This document shows positions 50,831 to 58,874 of a DNA stretch of 64,000 nucleotides, piece after piece. The notes beneath the pieces are model-generated. The model was not told where the DNA came from. It made no database searches and saw only the letters and a list, made by a program, of their open reading frames with translations. The stretch lies in contig NZ_JBHSXL010000003.1 in assembly GCF_042662125.1 (NCBI RefSeq), forward strand, positions 62,001-126,000, given 5' to 3'. Numbering within the stretch: the first letter of the stretch is position 1; each line of letters starts with the position of its first letter. This stretch comes from Halopenitus salinus (GTDB lineage Archaea; Halobacteriota; Halobacteria; Halobacteriales; Haloferacaceae). The translations under genes and the position numbers were made by a program.

Positions 50831-51709
50831 TCAGTCCGCCACGAGCGGCGGCCGCGCGTCGCTCGAATCCCCGCCCACGATCACGACGATCGTCGGCTCC
50901 TCGCGCGAGACGTCGCAGTCGTCGGCGCGTTCGACCGCGAACGTCATCGATCCATCGTCGGTCGCATTCGAAGCCACCGGAATCTCGGCATGGACGTCGT
51001 GGTCCCGCGTCTCGCCGCCCGCGATCCGGTCGGGGCGCTCGTAGCTCCGCGGTCGATAGCTGATCCAGGCGTCGTTCTCCGTGACGGCGTCGGTGCCGAC
51101 GACGCAGCCGGCCATCGAGGGGAGTTCGACGGGGCGCGTGAAGGGCCCGGCGTTGGTCGCGGTGAGCGTTCCGATCCGCCCCTCGAGGGGGACGGTTCGG
51201 GGGCCGTCCCCCTCGAGTGCACCCTCGGGCACGTTGAGGGTGACCTCCTCGTCGAGTTCCGCGTCGTAGGTGACGCCGGCGGTCGCGACGTCGGCGCCGA
51301 CGAGCAGCAGTCCGACGGCGGCGAGCGCGAGGAGGCCGTATCGAAGCGTTCGAGCCGGGACCGCCACGCCGCCCTGGCGGACCACGTATCCGAGTCCGAC
51401 GAACAGGACCGCGGAGACGGCGAACAGGCCGAACACGCCGGTCTCCGTGGGGTCATACCGGGTGATGAGGTACGCGAGGAGGACCACGTACGCGAGCGCC
51501 GCGATGGCGTATGCGACGACGTCCAGCGCGCCCCGGTCGACGGACAGGCCGACGAGGAGGAACGCGAGGAAGGTCACGAAAAGCAGGGCGGCTTTCACCG
51601 TGATCGACAGGCCGAACACCACGTCGCGGACGAAGTAGGCGAACGCGCCGAGCGCGAAGACGACGCCGAGCGCGTAGAGGATCTTGCCGCCGTCGATGTC
51701 GAGGTTCAT
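50831..51709 (-). CDS. Polytopic membrane protein with extracytoplasmic C-terminal domain
   Basis: No named family was recognised. The 292-residue protein has about five to six hydrophobic segments in the first 150 residues, then a soluble region (about 155-292) with one Cys near 200 and another near 262. That region ends in a beta-rich segment (EPTIVVIVGGDSS). The start MNLDIDGGKILYALG at 51709 opens the first helix. The topology suggests a domain outside the cell. It is convergent with pncC, with 24 bp between stops. Confidence 0.75.
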   Translation of the reverse strand: MNLDIDGGKILYALGVVFALGAFAYFVRDVVFGLSITVKAALLFVTFLAFLLVGLSVDRGALDVVAYAIAALAYVVLLAYLITRYDPTETGVFGLFAVSAVLFVGLGYVVRQGGVAVPARTLRYGLLALAAVGLLLVGADVATAGVTYDAELDEEVTLNVPEGALEGDGPRTVPLEGRIGTLTATNAGPFTRPVELPSMAGCVVGTDAVTENDAWISYRPRSYERPDRIAGGETRDHDVHAEIPVASNATDDGSMTFAVERADDCDVSREEPTIVVIVGGDSSDARPPLVAD

Positions 51710-51813
51710 GCGGGGACTGGGGATGGATCCGCGTCCCATCCGTATCAGTATTGTGGCACTTCACCCCGGATCCGTGGCGGCTCGACGTTCCGTCGGATCG
51801 CTCGTCGTGCGAC

Positions 51814-52212
51814 TCACTCGCGAACGTGGATCGACGATCCGAGGTACTTGTGGAGGACCGAGTCGACGTCGTCCGCGTTGTACGCCTCGAGGTCCTCGGC
51901 TATCGCCTCACGGAGCCGATCGAGGTACGGCCGATCGGTTCGAAGCTCCCGAAAGTCGACGGCGACGACGTCGACGCCCGAGGCCGCCTCCAGCCCGAGC
52001 CGCTCCTCGGCGACGCGGGTGAACCTATCGTCGTCCGTGAGTTCACCACGCCAGAGCCACTCGCGGAAGAGTCGCCATCCCTCGAAGCCGGGACGGGGTG
52101 CCGAAATCGACATCGTCGTCTCGAACCGGTCCGGAGACACGTCGACCTCGGTCGGCTTGAAACGTACCGTGACGCCGAAGACGTACTCGGCGGAGCCGGC
52201 CGGATCGCTCAT
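51814..52212 (-). CDS. LWR-salt protein
   Basis: This small soluble family is restricted to halophilic archaea and named for its LWR motif. Function is unknown. The 132-residue protein has REWLWRGELTDDDRF in the middle and an N-terminal beta region (YVFGVTVRFKPTEVDV). The start codon lies within the first unit of a 23-bp tandem repeat, so its ribosome-binding context has been duplicated. It is downstream of the pterin dehydratase gene on the same strand. Confidence 0.8.
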   Translation of the reverse strand: MSDPAGSAEYVFGVTVRFKPTEVDVSPDRFETTMSISAPRPGFEGWRLFREWLWRGELTDDDRFTRVAEERLGLEAASGVDVVAVDFRELRTDRPYLDRLREAIAEDLEAYNADDVDSVLHKYLGSSIHVRE

Positions 52213-52296
52213 CGAGGTCGGTCAGTACCGTTCATCGAGGTCGGTCAGTACCGTTCATCGAGGTCGGTCAGTACCGTTCATCGAGGTCGGTCAGTA
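52208..52296. repeat. 23-bp tandem repeat spanning the start of the LWR-salt gene and the end of the pterin dehydratase gene
   Basis: Almost four near-perfect 23-bp units begin at 52208, 52231, 52254 and 52277. Each unit read on the minus strand contains both TACTGA (the upstream gene's stop codon) and an ATG (the downstream gene's start codon). The tract therefore looks like tandem duplication of the whole stop-start junction. Confidence 0.8.
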
Positions 52297-52566
52297 CTCG
52301 TCGTTGACGAGGTGGGCCAGCCGAACGTCGCTGTCGGTGATGCCGCCGGCCTCGTGGGTGGTAAAGCGGACCTCGACCTCCTCGTAATCGATCCGGATCT
52401 CCGGGTGGTGGAACTCCTCCTCCGCGACCTCGCCGACGGCGCTCGCGAAGGCGATGCCGTCCAGGTAGTCGTCGAAGGTGTAGCGGCGCGTGATCTCCTC
52501 GCCGTCGCGCTCCCACCCTTCCGGGAGCTTTCGTTCGATCTCCTCGTCGGACAGTACGTCGCTCAT
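52291..52566 (-). CDS. Pterin-4-alpha-carbinolamine dehydratase (PCD/DCoH family)
   Basis: This enzyme dehydrates 4a-hydroxy-tetrahydropterin, recycling the cofactor for aromatic amino acid hydroxylases. The 91-residue protein has the active-site EEEFHHPEIRIDYEEVEVRF, containing the His-His-Pro pair, and THEAGGITDSDVRLA near the end. Length and motifs match PCD. The ATG at 52566 is used because a longer frame running upstream is antisense to the cis-prenyltransferase. The stop is in the last repeat unit. Confidence 0.93.
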   Translation of the reverse strand: MSDVLSDEEIERKLPEGWERDGEEITRRYTFDDYLDGIAFASAVGEVAEEEFHHPEIRIDYEEVEVRFTTHEAGGITDSDVRLAHLVNDEY

Positions 52567-52662
52567 GTCTCGAGCGTCGGTCCCCTCTCTGTTAAGTGTT
52601 GGCGCGGCCCCTCCGCACGTCGACACAAAAGACACATATCGGCGGCTTGCGTCCACCCGCAC

Positions 52663-53592
52663 GTGATCGAGAGTGCGCGCTCGTGGTTCGAGTCGGCCTA
52701 CGAGCGGGTGCTCCGCCGCGAGATCGGCGATCCGCCGACCCACGTGGCGATCATCCAGGACGGCAACCGGCGGTACGCTCGCGAGCAGGGCGAGGAGGCT
52801 CCGGAGGGCCACAAGGCGGGCGCCTCGACGACCGAACAGGTGCTCGAGTGGTGTGGCGACCTCGGCATCGAGGAGCTGACGCTTTATGCCTTCTCGACGG
52901 AGAACTTCGATCGGCCCGACGAGGAGCTCGAACCGCTCTTCGATCTGCTCGAGGAGAAGCTCCGCGAGTTCGCGGACGCCGATCGGATCCACGAGGAGGG
53001 CGTCCGCATCCACGCCATCGGGGACGTCGGACGACTCCCCGCTCGCGTTCGGGAGGCCGTCCGATACGCCGAGGACCGGACCGCCTCGAACGAGTCGTTC
53101 CGGCTCAACGTCGCGCTCGCCTACGGCGGCCGAAACGAGCTTCTCACGGCGGCTCGCGACGTGGCGGCGGACGTGGCCGAGGGAACCCTGGATCCGGACG
53201 CGGTCGACGTCGCGGAGATCGAATCGCGGCTCTACCGACGGTCGCTCCGCGACGTCGATCTGATCGTCAGAACCGGCGGCGACGAGCGGACCTCGAACTT
53301 CCTGCCGTGGCACGCCAACGGCAACGAGGCGGCGGTCTACTTCTGTGCGCCCTACTGGCCGGAGTTCTCCCGGATCGACTTCCTGCGGGCGGTCCGAACC
53401 TACGAGTCGCGCGAGGAGTCCTGGCAGCGCGCCAGAACCGACCGTGCCGTCGCGCTCGTTCGCGCCGTCGCCGGCATGGAACTCGCGGAGGCGCGCGCGG
53501 TGACGGGGCGACTCACCGAACAGCTCACGGGCGTCGGTGCCGAGGAACTCTCGGCGGAGATCGCCAGACAGGAGCCCGAATCGGCCGATTAA
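52663..53592 (+). CDS. uppS: Cis-prenyltransferase (undecaprenyl diphosphate synthase family)
   Basis: This enzyme makes long-chain polyprenyl diphosphate, the lipid carrier for glycosylation. The 309-residue protein has the catalytic Asp in AIIQDGNRRYAR (where bacteria have MDGNGRWA), then GHKAGA, LTLYAFSTENFDRP, LIVRTGGDERTSNFLPW and VYFCAPYWPEFSRIDF. It is longer than typical UppS by a C-terminal helical extension of about 45 residues. The GTG start at 52663 has a TATA-like ACATATC about 27 bp upstream, and the frame before it is not coding. Confidence 0.93.
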   Translation: MIESARSWFESAYERVLRREIGDPPTHVAIIQDGNRRYAREQGEEAPEGHKAGASTTEQVLEWCGDLGIEELTLYAFSTENFDRPDEELEPLFDLLEEKLREFADADRIHEEGVRIHAIGDVGRLPARVREAVRYAEDRTASNESFRLNVALAYGGRNELLTAARDVAADVAEGTLDPDAVDVAEIESRLYRRSLRDVDLIVRTGGDERTSNFLPWHANGNEAAVYFCAPYWPEFSRIDFLRAVRTYESREESWQRARTDRAVALVRAVAGMELAEARAVTGRLTEQLTGVGAEELSAEIARQEPESAD

Positions 53593-53659
53593 GCCCGGGA
53601 CGAGGAACGCGTTCCCGGCGGTCCGAAACCGGTTTCCACTCCGAGGGAGAGTCGTCGGT

Positions 53660-54739
53660 ATGGACCCACGAATCCGCGAACACGCGGAGGTCATCGTCGA
53701 CCACTCGACCGGGATCGAGTCGGGCGAGAACGTCGTCATCCAGCTGCCGCCGGAGGCCGAGGACCTCGCGGTCGCCCTCCACGAGCTGTGTGGCGACCGG
53801 GGCGCGAACCCGATCTGGGTCTCGAACTCGGACCGCGCGAGCCGGGCGTTCAAGCGGGCGACGGACTCCTTCGACGAGCCGAGCCACGAGCTCGCCTTCT
53901 TCGAGGAGACGGACGCGTTCATCATCGCCCGCGGGGGCGCGAACGTCACCGAGGGCGCCGACGTCGACCCCGAGACGAACGCGGCCTACAACCGGGCCAG
54001 GCGGGACATCAAGGAGGAGCGGCTATCGAAGACGTGGTGTCTCACGCAGGCGCCGACGTCCGGGCACGCACAGCTCGCCGGGATGAGCACGGAGGCCTAC
54101 GAGAACTTCGTCTACGACGCCGTCTCGCTCGACTGGGACGCCCAGCGGGAGTTCCAGGCGCAACTGGTGGAGATCCTCGACGACGCCGAGGAGATCCGGA
54201 TCCGGTCGGGCGAGGAGACGGACGTGCGAATGTCGATCGCCGGCAACACGGCGTTGAACGACTACGGCGAGGCGAACCTGCCGGGCGGCGAGGTGTTCAC
54301 GGCGCCGGTTCGAGAGAGCGTCGACGGGGAGGTGTACTTCGATCTGCCGCTTTATCGCTACGGACGCGAGATCGAGGGCGTCCGGCTCAGGTTCGATGAC
54401 GGGCAGGTCGTCTCCCACTCGGCCGAGCGCAACGAGGACCTGCTCGCATCGATCCTCGATACCGACGACGGCTCGAGATACCTCGGCGAGCTCGGCATCG
54501 GAATGAACCGACAGATCGACCGGTTCACCTACAACATGCTCTTCGACGAGAAGATGGGTGACACCGTCCACATGGCCGTCGGATCGGCCTACGAGGACTG
54601 CGTCGGCGAGGGGAACGAGCGCAACGAGTCCGCGGAGCACGTCGACATGATCGTGGACATGAGCGAGGACTCGGTCATCGAGGTCGACGGCGAGGTCGTC
54701 CAGCGCAACGGCACCTTCGTCTTCGAGGACGGCTTCTGA
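53660..54739 (+). CDS. M29-family aminopeptidase
   Basis: This metallo-aminopeptidase belongs to the thermophilic AmpS/AmpT family. The 359-residue protein starts MDPRIREHAEVIVDHSTGI. It has the metal-ligand Glu in LPGGEVFTAP (near 210), Glu and His residues in the segment AERNEDLL to GELGIGMNRQID, and TYNMLFDEKMGDTVHMAVG near 292. The N-terminal domain carries a Rossmann-like GENVVIQL segment. It sits 68 bp after uppS and shares the strand, but co-transcription is not shown. Confidence 0.9.
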   Translation: MDPRIREHAEVIVDHSTGIESGENVVIQLPPEAEDLAVALHELCGDRGANPIWVSNSDRASRAFKRATDSFDEPSHELAFFEETDAFIIARGGANVTEGADVDPETNAAYNRARRDIKEERLSKTWCLTQAPTSGHAQLAGMSTEAYENFVYDAVSLDWDAQREFQAQLVEILDDAEEIRIRSGEETDVRMSIAGNTALNDYGEANLPGGEVFTAPVRESVDGEVYFDLPLYRYGREIEGVRLRFDDGQVVSHSAERNEDLLASILDTDDGSRYLGELGIGMNRQIDRFTYNMLFDEKMGDTVHMAVGSAYEDCVGEGNERNESAEHVDMIVDMSEDSVIEVDGEVVQRNGTFVFEDGF

Positions 54740-54793
54740 TCGGACGCGAGGACGATCCCGGCCGGGTGCGATGAATATCCGGTTCGACCCGGA

Positions 54794-55258
54794 TTACTCG
54801 TCGGGGTCGAGTTCCAACTCGAACTGTTCGTTTTCGGTCACGGCGTTCAACACGACGGAGGTGTTGGACTCGCGGATGTTCGCGTCGGTGAGAAGCGACT
54901 TGATCTGGTCGTTCATGTCGTCGGTGTCCTCGAACTTCCCGACGGCGATCACGTCGTAGTCGCCGGTGACCTCGTAGACCGTGATCATCCGCTTTTCGTC
55001 GCGAAGCCGGTCCGTGATGTCGGGAAGCGCGTCCCCTTCGACCTTGAGCTGGATGATGGCCGTGACGTCGTAGCCGAGCTCGCCGTAGTCGACGATCGGC
55101 GTGTATCCGCGAATGACGCCCTCCTCTTCGAGGTCGCGGAGGTGGTTCGAGACCGTCGTGACCGAGACGTCGAGTTCCTCGCCGAGGCTTCGAAGGCTCT
55201 CTCGACCGTTGCCCAAGAGCGCGTTTATCAGCTTGGCGTCGAGGTTTTCGTACGTCAT
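54794..55258 (-). CDS. Lrp/AsnC-family transcriptional regulator
   Basis: This feast/famine-type regulator has 154 residues: an N-terminal HTH (about 5-50, with SLRSLGEELDVSVTTVSNHL) and a C-terminal RAM/AsnC ligand-binding domain (GDYDVIAVGKFEDTDDMND near 100). It is divergent from glnA with about 125 bp between starts. In Halobacterium salinarum an Lrp-type gene adjacent to glnA has been studied as a regulator of amino acid metabolism, from memory. The start at 55258 leaves a TATA-like AAAGTTATTC about 30 bp upstream. It is a candidate regulator for the amino-compound block at 38-49 kb. Confidence 0.9.
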   Translation of the reverse strand: MTYENLDAKLINALLGNGRESLRSLGEELDVSVTTVSNHLRDLEEEGVIRGYTPIVDYGELGYDVTAIIQLKVEGDALPDITDRLRDEKRMITVYEVTGDYDVIAVGKFEDTDDMNDQIKSLLTDANIRESNTSVVLNAVTENEQFELELDPDE

Positions 55259-55347
55259 TACACTCACCCACGGCCTAGGGGGTGAATAACTTTACGAACA
55301 TCCAATTTCGAAACCCCCTCGGCGTCTTATGCACCAATCGACAAGGC

Positions 55348-55376
55348 CTTTATACTAGGGATATTCGAAGGAGGTG
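55348..55376 (+). promoter_or_regulatory. glnA promoter and Shine-Dalgarno
   Basis: The TATA box CTTTATACTA (55348-55357) lies about 33 bp before the ATG at 55385, and GGAGGTG (55370-55376) sits 8 bases before it. The transcription start would fall near 55376-55380, so the Shine-Dalgarno is at the very 5' end or lost. Confidence 0.55.
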
Positions 55377-55384
55377 TCCAGAAC

Positions 55385-56752
55385 ATGACGGACGAACACA
55401 CCATATCGGACGGCGGCCTCACGGCCGAAGACCAGGAAGTTCTCGACCGCATCGAGGAGGAGAACATCGACTTCCTCCGCCTCCAGTTCACCGACATTCT
55501 CGGCGTCGTCAAGAACGTCTCCATCCCGGCCCACCAGGCCGAGAAGGCGCTGACCGAGGGGATCTACTTCGACGGCTCCTCCATCGAGGGGTTCGTCCGG
55601 ATCCAGGAGTCGGACATGCGGCTCATCCCGGACCCGGAGACCTTCGCCGTGCTCCCGTGGCGCAGCAACGGCGAGGGCGGCGCCGCCCGCGTCGTCTGTG
55701 ACATCGTCGACACCGAGGGCGAGCCGTTCGTCGGCGGCCCGCGTCAGGTCCTCAAGTCGGTCCTCGAGAAGGCCCACGACATGGGCTATTCGGTCTCGAT
55801 CGGCCCCGAGCCCGAGTTCTTCCTCTTCGAGAAGGACGAGGACGGCAACGCGACGACGATCCCCCACGACAACGGCGGCTACTTCGATCTGGCGCCCAAG
55901 GACCTCGCCTCCGACGTCCGCAAGGAGATCATCTTCACGCTCGAGAAGATGGGCTTCGAGATCGAGGCCAGCCACCACGAGGTGGCCGAGGGACAACACG
56001 AGATCAACTTCAAGTACGACGACGCGCTCTCGACGGCCGACAACATCGTGACGTTCCGCGCGGTCGTCCGCGCCGTCGCCGAACAACACGACCTGCACGC
56101 GACGTTCATGCCCAAGCCGATCGCGGAGATCAACGGGTCGGGCATGCACAGCCACATCTCGCTTTTCGACGAGGACGGCAACAACGCCTTCGCCGACGAC
56201 TCGGACGAGTTCAACCTGAGCGAGACGGCCTACCAGTTCATGGGCGGCGTGTTGAACCACGCGCCCGCGTTCACGGCCGTCACGAACCCGACCGTGAACT
56301 CCTACAAGCGGCTCGTCCCCGGCTACGAGGCGCCCATCTACGTCGCGTGGTCCGATACGAACCGCTCGGCGCTGATCCGGGTTCCGGACGCCGCGGGCGT
56401 CTCCGCGCGCTTCGAGGTCCGCAGTCCCGACCCGTCGTGTAATCCCTACCTCGCGCTGGCCACCCTCATCGCCTCCGGCCTCGACGGCATCGAGAACGAG
56501 GCCGATCCGGGCGATCCGGTCCGCGAGGACATCTACGAGTTCGACGAGGAGAAACGCGAGGAGTACGGCATCGAGACGCTCCCGCCGAACCTCGGCGAGG
56601 CGGTCGAGGCCCTCGAGAGCGACGACGTCGTCCTCGACGCGCTCGGCCCCCACACCTCCGAGAAGTTCCCCGAGGCGAAGTCACAGGAGTTCAGCGAGTA
56701 CCTCACCCAGGTCTCCGAGTGGGAGGAGGACCGCTACCTCGAGACCTTCTGA
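55385..56752 (+). CDS. glnA: Glutamine synthetase, type I
   Basis: This enzyme makes glutamine from glutamate and ammonia with ATP. The 455-residue protein has the N-terminal DGSSIEGF loop, the metal-binding EPEFFLFEKD, the ATP-site KPIAEINGSGMHSHISLF and NPTVNSYKRLVPGYEAP, and the C-terminal FEVRSPDPSCNPYLA. The length matches GSI-alpha, and the region that carries the adenylylated Tyr in GSI-beta is shorter here. The gene is divergent from the Lrp-type regulator and is followed by a T6 run. Confidence 0.97.
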   Translation: MTDEHTISDGGLTAEDQEVLDRIEEENIDFLRLQFTDILGVVKNVSIPAHQAEKALTEGIYFDGSSIEGFVRIQESDMRLIPDPETFAVLPWRSNGEGGAARVVCDIVDTEGEPFVGGPRQVLKSVLEKAHDMGYSVSIGPEPEFFLFEKDEDGNATTIPHDNGGYFDLAPKDLASDVRKEIIFTLEKMGFEIEASHHEVAEGQHEINFKYDDALSTADNIVTFRAVVRAVAEQHDLHATFMPKPIAEINGSGMHSHISLFDEDGNNAFADDSDEFNLSETAYQFMGGVLNHAPAFTAVTNPTVNSYKRLVPGYEAPIYVAWSDTNRSALIRVPDAAGVSARFEVRSPDPSCNPYLALATLIASGLDGIENEADPGDPVREDIYEFDEEKREEYGIETLPPNLGEAVEALESDDVVLDALGPHTSEKFPEAKSQEFSEYLTQVSEWEEDRYLETF

Positions 56753-56813
56753 AAACGGAGTTTCCGAGGACGGATTCCACGACGAAAATCTCGTCTCACC
56801 TCCACGTGCCGTC

Positions 56814-56819
56814 TTTTTT
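56814..56819 (+). terminator. T-tract after glnA
   Basis: A T6 run lies about 60 bases past the glnA stop and is a plausible archaeal terminator. Confidence 0.5.
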
Positions 56820-56969
56820 CGTTCGGTTCTTGCGTCGTCCTGCAATGACGGATTGACGGACCCACCAGTCTTGACTCCCGGTCGCGGAGGAACTCGATCG
56901 CCGCCGAGATCGGGCTTCGGCGGTCGCGATCAGGAACGGTATTCCGTGATCGGAGCCACCGGATCGCGT

Positions 56970-57089
56970 TCAGGGCCAAAAGGCCAAGACGAACGCGGTG
57001 ACGATCACGAGCGCCAGCCAGAGGCCGGAGATGATGCCCATCTGTCGCGGCGTGAGATCCTCTCCCTCGAGTAGCTTGCCGATGCTCAT
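56970..57089 (-). CDS. 39-residue single-pass membrane microprotein
   Basis: This short gene has the polar N-terminus MSIGKLLEGEDLTPRQMG followed by one hydrophobic helix (about residues 19-38) ending AFVLAFWP. A TTAAG element about 27 bp upstream (near 57116) on the minus strand would give a leaderless message. The stop, start and promoter spacing together make it a good candidate. Function is unknown. It lies between glnA and the S19e gene. Confidence 0.6.
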   Translation of the reverse strand: MSIGKLLEGEDLTPRQMGIISGLWLALVIVTAFVLAFWP

Positions 57090-57255
57090 ACCCGAGAGTG
57101 GCCGTCGCGAGAACTTAACTCGACGGATCGATCCCGAAGAGCGAGAATCCGGTCGGGAGCGATCCGATCGGCCGACAACGATCGGGGGCGATCGATCGAC
57201 GACGATCGGGGCCGAATCAGCGGACGCCGACGGCCGAAAAGCGGACGATCGGCGA

Positions 57256-57711
57256 TTACGCGTATCGCTCGAGCTCGGGACGGTCGAGCTCCTCGAAGGC
57301 GGCCTCGGCGGCCTCGTTGAGGAAGGTGTGTCCCTCGTCGGTGATGCGGCGCCCCTCGCCCTGTGCGGTCTCGACGAGCCCCTCCTCCTCGAGCGCCTGC
57401 AGCGAGGTTCGGATGAGGTTTCGCGAGCCGGGGGCGTGCGAGCCGGGGGCGACCGCGTATCGGTTCGTGCCGCGCTTCTTCCCGCCGTACTCGGTCGCCA
57501 GCCGCTCGAGGCCGATCGGCTGGTTCTTCGCGACCTTTCGAAGCAGGCTCGCCGAGCGGACGTACCAGAAGTCCTCCTGTTCGGGCGGCAGCTCGCGGTC
57601 GGGGCCGGTCTTCGCGAACTCGACCCACTCCGGTTCCTCGATCCGATCGGCGAGTCGCTCGGCGGCCTCCTCGATGAGGGCGTCCGCCGGGACGTCGTAG
57701 ATGTTCACCAT
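57256..57711 (-). CDS. rps19e: 30S ribosomal protein S19e
   Basis: This archaeal/eukaryotic-type small-subunit ribosomal protein has 151 residues. The conserved stretch WYVRSASLLRKVAKNQPIGLERLATEYGGKK spans about 49-79, and HAPGSRNLIRTSLQALEEEGLV the middle. It is highly acidic overall but keeps the basic RNA-binding positions. It is transcribed divergently from thiL. Confidence 0.96.
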   Translation of the reverse strand: MVNIYDVPADALIEEAAERLADRIEEPEWVEFAKTGPDRELPPEQEDFWYVRSASLLRKVAKNQPIGLERLATEYGGKKRGTNRYAVAPGSHAPGSRNLIRTSLQALEEEGLVETAQGEGRRITDEGHTFLNEAAEAAFEELDRPELERYA

Positions 57712-57910
57712 TGGAGGCGAATTCTTCCCTGTGAAGGTTAAAGGCATCGTCTTGGAGGACTCCCTGTGCGGCGGTGACAACCCCGCCGTCGCCGACACCC
57801 TCCGCCATCGGCGACTCGCTCTCGCGTCGAGCGGCCGCCGCCACGGCGGTCGCCCTCGCTTCGACGGCCGGCCTCGACGTTTTTTATCGGGGGAACTCGA
57901 ACCCCGTCCG

Positions 57911-58831
57911 ATGGACGAACGCGAGGCGCTCTCACGGATCGCCGACGGACTGGCCCACGCGGGCGACGACGCGGCCGTCGTCGACGGGACGGTCATCACG
58001 ACGGACATGCTCCACGACCGAAGCGACTTCCCGGCCGGAACGACGCGGTATACCGCCGGGTGGCGGTCGGTCGGCGCCTCGCTTTCGGACGTGGCCGCGA
58101 TGGGCGCCGAGGCGACAGCGGCCGTGGCCGTCTACGCGGACGCCGCGTTCGACCCCGAGGCGCTCGAGGCGTTCATCGACGGCGCGGTCGACGTCTGTGA
58201 GTTCGTCGGTGGCGACTACGTCGGCGGCGATCTCGATCGCCACTCGGAGTTCACGGTGGCCACGACGGCGATCGGCGAGACCGACGATCCGATCCGGCGC
58301 TCGGGCGCGAGCGCCGGCGAGGCCGTCTGTGTGACCGGGACGGTCGGTCGAAGCGCGGCCGCGGTGCGGCTCTTCGAGCGGGCCGCCTCGGCGGGCGAAA
58401 CGGAGGACGCCGCGTCGGACCGTGAACGCGCGAACGAGCTGTTCCGATTTCCGCCGCGCGTGGAGGCCGGACGGCGGCTCCGACCGCACGCGACCGCGAT
58501 GATGGACTCCTCGGACGGGCTCGCGCGCTCGCTCCACCAGCTCTCCGAGGCGAGCGACGTGGGGTTCGCGATCGACCGATCGGCGGTGCCCGTCGACCCG
58601 GCCGTCGAGTCGGTCGCGGTCGACGCCGAGGACCGGTGGGATCTGGCGGCACACTTCGGGGAGGACTTCGAGCTCGTGGTCACGGTTCCGGACGAGGAGT
58701 TCGCGGTCGTCAACGATCGATCGCCGGTACCGATCCGCCGGATCGGATCGGTCGTTCCCGCGGAGCGCGGAGTCACCGCCGACGGGGACCCTCTCGCGGA
58801 CCGAGGCTACACGCACGGGCGAACCGAGTGA
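57911..58831 (+). CDS. thiL: Thiamine-monophosphate kinase
   Basis: This enzyme phosphorylates thiamine monophosphate to the diphosphate cofactor, needed by the E1 enzyme at 13-15 kb. The 306-residue protein has the N-terminal GDDAAVVDG, HDRSDF, SLSDVAAMGAEATAA, GGDLDRHSEFTVATTAIG and MMDSSDGLARSLHQL motifs of ThiL/PurM-like ATP-binding proteins. The ATG at 57911 follows a TATA-like TTTTTATC (57880-57887), so the longer in-frame extension is rejected. Confidence 0.93.
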   Translation: MDEREALSRIADGLAHAGDDAAVVDGTVITTDMLHDRSDFPAGTTRYTAGWRSVGASLSDVAAMGAEATAAVAVYADAAFDPEALEAFIDGAVDVCEFVGGDYVGGDLDRHSEFTVATTAIGETDDPIRRSGASAGEAVCVTGTVGRSAAAVRLFERAASAGETEDAASDRERANELFRFPPRVEAGRRLRPHATAMMDSSDGLARSLHQLSEASDVGFAIDRSAVPVDPAVESVAVDAEDRWDLAAHFGEDFELVVTVPDEEFAVVNDRSPVPIRRIGSVVPAERGVTADGDPLADRGYTHGRTE

Positions 58832-58874
58832 GTCTCACGCGTCGGCGATCCGAACCACGCCCCGCTGAACCGGA

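Noticed and set aside
49735..52296. CRISPR-like reading of the tandem repeats
   Set aside because: The units are directly adjacent with no unique spacers, and there are no Cas genes.
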